Source: Labilithrix sp. (GTDB lineage: Bacteria; Myxococcota_A; Polyangia; Polyangiales; Polyangiaceae). Taken from it: a stretch of DNA of 50,901 nucleotides. The stretch is taken from contig JAHBWF010000040.1 of assembly GCA_019637105.1 (NCBI GenBank), positions 1 to 50,901 of the forward strand. Reading direction: 5' to 3'. The notes under the pieces were generated by a model, which was given only the letters and a program-made list of their open reading frames with translations, did not search any database and had not been told where the DNA came from. Below are positions 17,078 to 24,281 of the stretch, one piece after another (position 1 is the first letter of the stretch; every line of letters starts with the position of its first letter). Made by a program: the position numbers and the translations under genes.

Positions 17078-18982
17078 TCAGTCGCGGACGGGCGTGGCCT
17101 TGAGCGACGCGCGTCCTTCCTTCACGTAGACCGAGAACTTCACGCGCTTGCAGCCGTGCCGCTGCATGAGGGCGTCGCGGTTCTTCTTGAGGGTCTGCTG
17201 GAACTTCTCGAACGTCAGGCCGTCGGTGGGCTCGCCGCACTCACGCTTGGTGCGGATGAAGTCCTCGTAGACCTGCTGCCACTCGGCGGCGGGGTCGAGC
17301 GCCGGGTTCGCGCCGCTCGCCGCGCTGATCAGATCGGCGGAGGGCTGGGCCACCATCGTCTGCTCGTCCTCGTCCTTGCCCGCCTTCTTGGGCGGCGCGG
17401 CTCCGCCCGTCGGGAACGGGGCCGGCGCGTTGTGCGCGCCGATCTTCGCGGCCTGCGGCGACGCGGCCACCGTGGCGCTGTGCGCGCCCGCGGCCGGCGG
17501 AGGCGCCCCGGGGTAGCCCCCCGTGGGCGGCGGCGCCCCGGGCATGGCCATCGTGCGATCGGGCTGGCCGAACGCGCCCGGCGCCGACGGCGCCGCGTTC
17601 ACGGGCGGCGGCGGACCCGGCCGCGAGTTCGGCGGCGGCGGCGCGCCGGGGAAGCGCCCGTTGTTGCCGGTGGCGGCCGGGCTCGCGGGGTTCGATCCCG
17701 CGAAGCTCCCCGGGCTCGACGGCACCGGCTGCGGCGGCGCCGAGCCGTCGGGCAGCGGGAACGAGAACGCGCTCATGTTCGGCTGCGCCGGGACGGGGCC
17801 CAGGATCGACTCGAGGTCCGCCGGCTTCCGCGCCGTGCCGCCCCCCTTCTCGACGACGCGCTGGATGCCGGCGTTGATGTCGGTCGCGATCGGCCGGTAG
17901 CCGCCGCGGAACCGCGGGAGGTTCAGCGTGTCGATCTGGCCGCTCTTCAGCTTGTCCGCCTGCACCTTCATCTCGCGCATCGGCATCGAGTGCTCGAGGA
18001 ACGAGAAGAGGAAGCCGAGGACGGCCGCGGCGCCGAAGATGACGCCGACCAGCCAGAGCTTGACGTTGCCCTTGTCGGTGTCGTCGGCGCCGGCGATGAA
18101 GCCGGTGGGCGAGCTGATCGCCACCTTCGGGCGCGCGACCGCGAAGCCGCCGCCGAGCTCCCACGCGTCCCCCGGCAGGCGCACGAAGAGGACGCCGCCC
18201 TTGTCGTCGCCGAGCGGCCGGACGTCAGTGCGCCCGTTCTCCTTGAAGCCCTTGTCCTCGCCGACGGCCTTGAGGTCGCTCCCGAGCGCCTCGAGCGAGG
18301 CCTCGTCGAAGCCGTCGGTGCTCGCCGCCGACGCGACGCGCTGGCCGAGCGCGAAGAACGCGAGGTTCGTGCGCGTGCGCTTGCCGATCTCCTTGGCGAA
18401 GGAGTTGTCGACCCACCTGAGCCCGACGACGGCGCCGATCGGAGGCTGCCCGACCTCGTCCTCGACCGGGCGCGTGACCACGCGCGCGATCTTCCCGCCC
18501 CACACCCACGTGTCGTCGCGGAGGAAGCCGTGGAGCGCGTCGAACACGGCCGGGTAACCGCCGAGCTCGAACTCGGCGAAGCCGTTGACCGCGTCGTACC
18601 CGACCTGCGAGACCAGGCGGCCCTCGCGATCGGCGATGAAGAGGACGTCGTTCTTGTACTCGGGGGGGAGCTTGTCGTTGAACGCGGCGAGCGCCTTGAT
18701 CCCCTCCTCCTTCGAGGAGGCGGGGATCGCGTCCTTGCCGTTCGCGCCGCGGATCGCCTTGGCGATGTTCGGGTCGACCGCGGGCAGGAGCAGGACGTCG
18801 AGGCGGCGGCGCGCGTCGACCTGGAGCGCCCAGCTCACGACCTGGCTGTCGGCCTTGAGCGTCTCCTCCATCGCCGCCTGGTTGCGGCGGTTGTACTGAC
18901 CGACGGCGAGCGCGACGATGTAGTACGCCGCGGCCAGCAAGAGGGCCAGGATGACGTACCAGATGCGCGACAGGATCATCAT
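17078..18982 (-). CDS. Two-TM sensor-like protein with C-terminal MXAN_5187-type domain
   Basis: 634 residues. Membrane span 1 is at about residues 5-27 (WYVILALLLAAAYYIVALAV) and span 2 at about 307-327 (LWLVGVIFGAAAVLGFLFSF). Between them lies a periplasmic domain of about 270 residues that looks Cache-like (KNDVLFIADREGRLVSQVGY). After span 2 comes a HAMP-like segment (EMKVQADKLKSGQIDTLNLP), then about 180 residues of Pro/Ala/Gly-rich linker and a C-terminal charged domain of about 70 residues (YEDFIRTKRECGEPTDGLTF ... LMQRHGCKRVKFSVYVKEG). I recall a myxobacterial family named after MXAN_5187 that ends like this; that link is tentative. TMAMPG and TMVAQPS in the linker are possible Thr phosphorylation sites. 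It has no kinase domain. Its start overlaps the upstream stop (ATGA). Confidence 0.8.
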   Translation of the reverse strand: MMILSRIWYVILALLLAAAYYIVALAVGQYNRRNQAAMEETLKADSQVVSWALQVDARRRLDVLLLPAVDPNIAKAIRGANGKDAIPASSKEEGIKALAAFNDKLPPEYKNDVLFIADREGRLVSQVGYDAVNGFAEFELGGYPAVFDALHGFLRDDTWVWGGKIARVVTRPVEDEVGQPPIGAVVGLRWVDNSFAKEIGKRTRTNLAFFALGQRVASAASTDGFDEASLEALGSDLKAVGEDKGFKENGRTDVRPLGDDKGGVLFVRLPGDAWELGGGFAVARPKVAISSPTGFIAGADDTDKGNVKLWLVGVIFGAAAVLGFLFSFLEHSMPMREMKVQADKLKSGQIDTLNLPRFRGGYRPIATDINAGIQRVVEKGGGTARKPADLESILGPVPAQPNMSAFSFPLPDGSAPPQPVPSSPGSFAGSNPASPAATGNNGRFPGAPPPPNSRPGPPPPVNAAPSAPGAFGQPDRTMAMPGAPPPTGGYPGAPPPAAGAHSATVAASPQAAKIGAHNAPAPFPTGGAAPPKKAGKDEDEQTMVAQPSADLISAASGANPALDPAAEWQQVYEDFIRTKRECGEPTDGLTFEKFQQTLKKNRDALMQRHGCKRVKFSVYVKEGRASLKATPVRD

Positions 18983-19707
18983 TTGGCGTCTGTCCCTTCG
19001 TCGAGCTTCAGCGGCTCCTTGAGCTCGACGACGCCGCGATCCTTCGCGGTGAAGTTGATCTGCTTGCCCACTTCACGACCGTTGAAGAAGGCCTTGAGGA
19101 CGTAGTCCGACGGCGGCAGCGAGAAGACGAACGCTCCGTCGCGACCGGGGTACGCGACGCCGACGACCTGCGGGTCGACGACGACGAACGTGCGGACGCT
19201 GGGGTAGAGCTCGTCGCGGACCTCGTAGCGGCCCGGCCCCTGCGCCGCCCAGGTGCGGACCGCGTTCGGCTGGAGATCGTCCGGCTGGAGGAGCACCTGG
19301 CCGGTCGCGCTCATCACGTAGATGCGGTGCTTGAACGGGTCGAAGTTCTTGAAGGCGAGCTGCGTGTTCGGCGTGACGACGATGGTGGTCGGGAAGACGC
19401 GCCCCCCCGTCACGGTCATCCGGAACTCCTGCTTCTCCTGGTTCGCGCCGGTGGTGGCCGCGATGCAGATGTCGCGCGAGGGGTTCGCCGACAGGACACG
19501 GTACTGCGCGGCGACGGACGGCGACGGCTCACGCCACGTCCACCGCCGCGCCTCGGGCTTCGCGGCCTCGGCGTAGACCTCGGGAATGAGCTTCTCGTAG
19601 CCGCTGATCCGCCCCTTGACGTTCGGGGTGCCCGCCTGGCCGGAGGCCGTGAGCAACGCGAACGCAGCGAGCGCGGCGAACGTGAGTGGAGCGACGTTTC
19701 TTCGCAT
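18979..19707 (-). CDS. Secreted cupredoxin-like protein
   Basis: 242 residues. ATG 19707 gives MRRNVAPLTFAALAAFALLT, a signal peptide ending near ASGQAG. The mature protein has a plastocyanin-like part with beta strands (FRMTVTGGRVFPTTIVVTPN, TQLAFKNFDPFKHRIYVMSA) and a His after KNFDPF. The end (VFSLPPSDYVLKAFFNGREV, KDRGVVELKEPL) resembles a carboxypeptidase-regulatory-like beta domain. The usual Cys, His and Met copper ligands cannot be assigned with confidence, so metal binding is uncertain. The stop overlaps the start of the two-TM sensor-like gene by 4 nt. The pair is translationally coupled and the secreted protein may be bound by the sensor's periplasmic domain, which is inference. 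Confidence 0.7.
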   Translation of the reverse strand: MRRNVAPLTFAALAAFALLTASGQAGTPNVKGRISGYEKLIPEVYAEAAKPEARRWTWREPSPSVAAQYRVLSANPSRDICIAATTGANQEKQEFRMTVTGGRVFPTTIVVTPNTQLAFKNFDPFKHRIYVMSATGQVLLQPDDLQPNAVRTWAAQGPGRYEVRDELYPSVRTFVVVDPQVVGVAYPGRDGAFVFSLPPSDYVLKAFFNGREVGKQINFTAKDRGVVELKEPLKLDEGTDAK

Positions 19708-19749
19708 GGGCGCCAGCGAGGGTAACCCAAAAACGCTATCCTCTTCCAT

Positions 19750-21795
19750 GTGCTGCTCGACGACGACGCGGCGAAGCCCCCGGACGGAGACGGGGGGCGA
19801 GCCCCCGACGACGGCGGCGACGCCGAGCGCCGCGACGCGGTCGAGCCTGGGGGCCCGTCCCCCGGCGCGCGGCGCCGCCCGGCGCCCGCGCGCGGCGACG
19901 ATCCCGGCGCGGCGCAGCGCGAAGACGACGACGAGCCGCCGCCGAGCTCGACCCTGGCGCGCCCGCCGATCGTGCTCGCGCCGCGCGGCGACCGGCCCGA
20001 CCCCCTCGTCTTCCGCCAGGGCGCACATCCCCCCTTCGGCATCCGGTGGTACGGCGTCACTTCACTCTTCGGCCACCTTCGTAATTTCGCCTCCCGCGCG
20101 ATCGCCGCCGAGTCGGTCGACGCGCGCGACTGGATGCGCCCCAACCCTCCGGACGAGCTCCTCGCCGCGGCCGGCCGGGTGCTCCAGGCGCGTGGCCGCC
20201 TCGGCCGCGCGCCGGCCGACGCGCGCACCCTCACCGAGGCCCTCGGCCGGCCGATCTGGATCGACTTCGCCGCCGACACGGGCGACGATCGCGACGTCAG
20301 CGCGCGCGTCGGCGCGATGCTCGCGTCGACGTACGACGCCGACGACGGCGACGGCGCGCGGATGCTCCTGCCGCGCGGCGACGTGCTCGTCTTCGGCGGC
20401 GACGTGTCGTATCCGGTCGCGACCGCCGACGAGATCTACAGGCGCCTCGTCTTGCCGTGGAACGAGGAGCTCCGCAAGGTGGGGGCGAGCTCGAGGAAGC
20501 GCGTCCTGCTCGGGGCGCCGGGCAACCACGACTGGTACGACGGCCTCGACGGCTTCGGCCGCTTGTTTCGCCGGCGCGTGGACGAGCCGTTCCGCGCCGA
20601 CGATCACGACACGACGCCGCGCCTCGACAAGCGGCTGCAGAAGCGACCGGGCCGCAAGGTCGGCCTGGTCGCGCGGACGATCCACCTCGACGAGGTCGGC
20701 GGCCTCTACGGGCTCGCGATCGGCGCGTTCAAGTCGGTGCGCGCGTTCTTCCGCGGCACGGCCGTCAAGCGCCGGCGACGCCTCGTGCTCCGCGGCTACG
20801 AGCCGATCCAGGAGGCGAGCTACTTCGCGCTCCCGCTGGCGCCGGGGCTCGATCTATGGGGCGCGGACCGACAGCTCGGCCGCGTCGACTTCCGCCAGCG
20901 CGCGTACTTCACCAAGCTGCGCAAGCGCGATCCGGAGCGCGCGGTGCTCTTCGTCGCGGGCGATCCGGCGATGGCGTACGGCCACCGCAACGATCCGGGC
21001 GCCAAGATGCTCGCGGCGTGTCGCCTGAGCCTCGAGCGCGATCGCGTGCTCTTCCTCGCCGGCGACTTCCACCACTACGAGCGGCGCGCCGTCGGCCGGT
21101 CGCTCCACGTGATCGCCGGCGGCGGCGGGGCGTTCCTCCACGGGACGCGCATCGCGCCTTACCCCGAGCCCGCCGGGCCGCCGGACGCCGTCTACCCGGA
21201 CGGGCCGGCGACGCGGAAGCTCGCGCTGCAGGTGCCGGTGAAGCTGATGATCGGCCGCGCGGGGCTGCTCGTGCACCTCGCGCTCGGCCTCCTCGCGTCG
21301 ATCGAGCTCGGCGCGGCGCACCGGGGCACGGGCGCGCTCGTGACGGCCTCGGTCGTCGTCTCGACCGTCCTGACGCTCCTCCTCTACTTCATCGCGATGC
21401 AGGGGCACGGCACGCGGGCGGAGCGCGCGGCGGTCGCGGTCCCGTTCGGCGTCGCGCTCGGGCTCCTGCCGGTCCTGCTCCGGACGGCGGTGCCCCACCT
21501 CCCCTTCCACGCCGAGGAAGGCGCCGTGCTCGTCGCGTGCGCGTTCGCCGGCTCGTTCCTCTTCGGCGTCTACCTCACGGCGCTGACGCTCCTCGGGCTC
21601 GAGCACCAGCAAGCGTTCACCGTCCTCGGGCACCCCGGCTACAAGCATTTCGTCCGCCTGTGCGTGCACCGCGACGGGAAGATCGACGCGTGGGTGATCG
21701 GCAAGGACGACGTCCTCGCCGAGGGCGATCCCGTGCTCGTCGACCGCTTCTCCTGGGACCCGGCCGCGCCGCCGAAGACGGACGCGTCTCCCTGA
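19750..21795 (+). CDS. Membrane-bound metallophosphoesterase
   Basis: 681 residues from GTG 19750; a downstream start is possible because the first 90 residues are a disordered acidic and Pro-rich stretch. The calcineurin-like core has GDVSYPVA (metal-binding Asp), APGNHDWYDG (the Gly-Asn-His-Asp motif) and LFLAGDFHHYERR (second Asp-x-His His). Residues of about 505-630 contain about four membrane spans (LLVHLALGLLASIELGA, ALVTASVVVSTVLTLLLYFI, AVAVPFGVALGLLPVLL, VLVACAFAGSFLFGVYLTAL), so the enzyme faces the cytoplasm or periplasm from a membrane base. A cytoplasmic C-terminal tail of about 50 residues ends in PPKTDASP. The substrate could be phosphoesters or nucleotides; it cannot be read. 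The start lies 42 bp from the divergent start at 19707. Confidence 0.88.
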   Translation: MLLDDDAAKPPDGDGGRAPDDGGDAERRDAVEPGGPSPGARRRPAPARGDDPGAAQREDDDEPPPSSTLARPPIVLAPRGDRPDPLVFRQGAHPPFGIRWYGVTSLFGHLRNFASRAIAAESVDARDWMRPNPPDELLAAAGRVLQARGRLGRAPADARTLTEALGRPIWIDFAADTGDDRDVSARVGAMLASTYDADDGDGARMLLPRGDVLVFGGDVSYPVATADEIYRRLVLPWNEELRKVGASSRKRVLLGAPGNHDWYDGLDGFGRLFRRRVDEPFRADDHDTTPRLDKRLQKRPGRKVGLVARTIHLDEVGGLYGLAIGAFKSVRAFFRGTAVKRRRRLVLRGYEPIQEASYFALPLAPGLDLWGADRQLGRVDFRQRAYFTKLRKRDPERAVLFVAGDPAMAYGHRNDPGAKMLAACRLSLERDRVLFLAGDFHHYERRAVGRSLHVIAGGGGAFLHGTRIAPYPEPAGPPDAVYPDGPATRKLALQVPVKLMIGRAGLLVHLALGLLASIELGAAHRGTGALVTASVVVSTVLTLLLYFIAMQGHGTRAERAAVAVPFGVALGLLPVLLRTAVPHLPFHAEEGAVLVACAFAGSFLFGVYLTALTLLGLEHQQAFTVLGHPGYKHFVRLCVHRDGKIDAWVIGKDDVLAEGDPVLVDRFSWDPAAPPKTDASP

Positions 21796-21800
21796 GCGCC

Positions 21801-21838
21801 CGAGCCGCGCCGCGGCCCGAGCGCGACGGCGCGGCTCG
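21801..21838 (+). terminator. 12-bp hairpin after phosphoesterase gene
   Basis: Arms 21801-21812 and 21827-21838 pair perfectly over 12 bp around a 14-nt loop, five bases past the stop codon of the metallophosphoesterase gene. No T-run follows, so it is a hairpin-type terminator candidate only. Confidence 0.5.
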
Positions 21839-21951
21839 CGAGCCGGGGCCGGAGCTCCGCCGCGCGCGCATTTTGCCTGCGGGCCGTCTTTTCGGCAGTA
21901 TCGGGGCGCCGCGCTCCGGACCCCGTCCGCGGCGCCGTCAGGGAGGCCATC

Positions 21952-23514
21952 GTGAGACTCGGCATCGATTTCGGAACGACGCGCACGGTGGTGGCCGCGG
22001 CCGATCGCGGCAACTACCCCGTGCTCGGCTTCGTCGACGACGCCGGCGACTCGCACGACTGGATCCCTTCGGTCGTCGCCGAGCGCGACGGCGAGCTCCT
22101 CTTCGGCTTCGACGCGCTCGCGGCGCGCGCCGGCCGCTCCGGCGAGGTGAGCGTCGTCCGCTCCTTCAAGCGCCTGCTCGCGGGCGCCGACGCGGCCTCC
22201 GCGGCCCCGGTGAGGATCGGCGCGGTCGAGATCGCCGCCGGCGAGCTCGTCACGCGGTTCCTCTCCGCCGTACGCGACGCGGTGCTCGAGCGCTCGACCG
22301 TCTCGGAGCAGGCGAAGAGCGAGGGGATCCGCTCCGTGGTCGCCGTCCCGGCCAACGCGTCGGGCGCCCAGCGCCTCCTCACGCTCGACGCGTTCCGCCG
22401 CGCCGAGCTGAACCCGACGGCGATCCTCAACGAGCCGTCGGCCGCCGGCTTCGAGTACACCCACCGCCACCGCGACACGCTCACGACGAAGCGCGATCAC
22501 GTCGTCGTCTACGACCTCGGCGGCGGCACGTTCGACGCGTCGCTCGTGCGCATGCGCGGCGCGAGCCACGAGGTGCTCGCCACCGCCGGCGTGAACCGGC
22601 TCGGCGGCGACGACTTCGATCAGGTCATCGTCGACCTCGTGCTCGCGAAGGTGAAGCTCACGGCGTCCGACGTCGACCCGATCGCCCTCCTTCGACTCCG
22701 CGAGCAGTGCCGCGAGGCGAAGGAGCGCCTCCACCCGAGCTCGCGCAAGCTGAGCGTGGACCTCGAGGCCGCGCTCGGCGGCGCCGCCCCCGAGGCGGAG
22801 GTCACGATCCCGGTCGCCGAGGTCTACGAGGCGTGCGCGCCGCTCGTCGAGGCGTCGATCGAGGCGATGTCGCCCGTGATGACGAGGCTCGCGGGGGCCG
22901 AGGGCGACGGCGGAGGCCCGTCGGAGCGCGACGACATCGCCGGCGTCTACGTCGTCGGCGGCGCCAGCGAGCTGCCGATCGTCGGCCGAGCGCTCCGCGC
23001 GCGCTTCGGGCGGCGCGTCCACCGGTCCCCCTACGCCTCGGGCGCGATCGCGATCGGCCTCGCCATCGCCGGCGCCGACGCGGGCTTCGAGCTCGTCGAC
23101 CGCTTCTCGCGCACCTTCGGCGTCTTCCGCGAAGGCCACGCCGGCTCGGAGATCACGTTCGACCCCATCTTCACGCGGGACACGGTCGTCCCGGCCGCGG
23201 GCGCGGGGCCCGTCACCTTCCGGCGGCGCTACCGCGCGGCGCACAACGTCGGGCACTTCCGCTTCCTCGAGTGCAGCTCGGTGAGCGACGACGGGCGGCC
23301 GCGCGGGGACATGGTGCTCTCCGGTGACGTCCTCTTCCCGTTCGAGCCGCGCCTCGGCGACCGCGAGCTCGAGGGTGTCCGCGTCGAGCGGATGCCCGAC
23401 GCGGCCGGACCTCGCATCGAGGAGGAGTACGCCCTCGACGAGCACGGGCTCGTCGCGGTCACGATCAAGAACCTCGACGCCGGCTTCGAGCGCGTCTTCC
23501 AGCTCGGCGCCTAG
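21952..23514 (+). CDS. Hsp70-like ATPase without the C-terminal lid
   Basis: 520 residues. The GTG start 21952 has GGGAGG 6-7 nt upstream, a good Shine-Dalgarno match. The Hsp70/actin ATPase motifs are intact: phosphate-1 RLGIDFGTTRTVV, connect-1 NEPSAAGFEY, phosphate-2 VVVYDLGGGTFDASLV and adenosine YVVGGASELPIV. After the ATPase domain (about residue 375) there are about 145 residues with beta-rich character similar to a substrate-binding beta domain (FEPRLGDRELEGVRVERMPD). The helical lid and the C-terminal EEVD-type tail of DnaK are absent. Such short Hsp70-like proteins are frequent in myxobacteria; clients are unknown. It follows the membrane phosphoesterase gene after 156 bp, with no shared operon evidence. 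No DnaJ or GrpE gene is nearby. Confidence 0.88.
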   Translation: MRLGIDFGTTRTVVAAADRGNYPVLGFVDDAGDSHDWIPSVVAERDGELLFGFDALAARAGRSGEVSVVRSFKRLLAGADAASAAPVRIGAVEIAAGELVTRFLSAVRDAVLERSTVSEQAKSEGIRSVVAVPANASGAQRLLTLDAFRRAELNPTAILNEPSAAGFEYTHRHRDTLTTKRDHVVVYDLGGGTFDASLVRMRGASHEVLATAGVNRLGGDDFDQVIVDLVLAKVKLTASDVDPIALLRLREQCREAKERLHPSSRKLSVDLEAALGGAAPEAEVTIPVAEVYEACAPLVEASIEAMSPVMTRLAGAEGDGGGPSERDDIAGVYVVGGASELPIVGRALRARFGRRVHRSPYASGAIAIGLAIAGADAGFELVDRFSRTFGVFREGHAGSEITFDPIFTRDTVVPAAGAGPVTFRRRYRAAHNVGHFRFLECSSVSDDGRPRGDMVLSGDVLFPFEPRLGDRELEGVRVERMPDAAGPRIEEEYALDEHGLVAVTIKNLDAGFERVFQLGA

Positions 23515-23533
23515 CGTCCTGGCGCGGAGCGCG

Positions 23534-23980
23534 TCACGTCGGCCGTCGCCGCGGACGAGGCCGCGTCACGACCGGGCGCTTGACCGGAGCGCCGCGGCGC
23601 GCCTTCGCGTAGCAGACGACCTCGATGTTGTTGCGCTCCGCGTCCTTCACGAACGCCGCGAAGTAGTTCGGCCCGTAGCTCGGTCGCGGCCCCGGCGGCC
23701 CGTTGTCGATCGCGCCGGCGTCCATCGCGGCGTCGTAGAACGCCTGCACCTGCTCGCGGCTCGCGACGCGGAGCGCGTAGTGCCCGCCGCCGGACGCCTT
23801 GCGATCGCGCACCAGCCAGAAGATCTTCTCGCCGTTCGCGCCCATGCCGCACGCGTCGGCGAGCTCCATGTTGACGGTCATCCCGATCGCGCCGAGCGCG
23901 GCCTCGTAGAACCTCCGCGCCTCGCGGAAGCGGCGTACGGGCACGGAGATGTGATCGAGCTCGACGGCGCCCTTCTTCAC
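23534..23980 (-). CDS. VOC-family (glyoxalase/dioxygenase superfamily) protein
   Basis: 148 residues from GTG 23980, preceded by GGGAGG about 8 nt away. It has one VOC (betaalphabetabetabeta) module: AVELDHISVPVRRFREARRF (N-terminal strand and metal-ligand His), then YEAALGAIGMTV and KIFWLVRDR, and a second half HYALRVASREQVQAFYDAAM with a His. The end ERNNIEVVCYAK supplies the Glu typical of the last metal ligand. These proteins bind a divalent metal and act on glyoxals, antibiotics or dioxygen; the substrate is not readable. A longer in-frame start at 24046 is less likely because no ribosome site precedes it. It converges with the Hsp70-like gene across 19 bp. Confidence 0.85.
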   Translation of the reverse strand: MKKGAVELDHISVPVRRFREARRFYEAALGAIGMTVNMELADACGMGANGEKIFWLVRDRKASGGGHYALRVASREQVQAFYDAAMDAGAIDNGPPGPRPSYGPNYFAAFVKDAERNNIEVVCYAKARRGAPVKRPVVTRPRPRRRPT

Positions 23981-24281
23981 GGGTGACCTCCCGGCCGAGG
24001 GGATGCGAGCGCGATGCCGCTCGATCCGCGCGACCTCCGGCGGCACGCGCCGCCGCGCGAGGCCCGCGATCGACGATCGTGCGCGCGCGCCCCGTACCGC
24101 GCGCGGCCTGGCACGGCGTCCGCATCGCGAGGTCGTCGCACATGCACGATCGCAGGATCTCCGCTGGGACGCGCGACGCAGCTCTGTAGCAGAGGTCTAC
24201 ACGTGCGACGTGCTCGCGGCGTCGTCCACGCGCCCCGCGATCGCAGCGCCGACCACCACGAAGCCGCCCGACGAGGACGAA
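23981..24281. other. Intergenic region between divergent genes
   Basis: About 300 nt between the starts of the VOC gene and the dehydrogenase-cytochrome gene. An open reading frame continuing the latter gene extends through it, so the exact start of that gene is uncertain. I see no other gene. A 5-bp inverted repeat (24185-24189/24197-24201, TGTAG and CTACA) is the only structure noted. Confidence 0.4.

Noticed and set aside
17685-17700. GGTTCGATCCC, tRNA T-loop-like
   Set aside because: It lies within the coding sequence of the two-TM protein, with no matching acceptor stem nearby.
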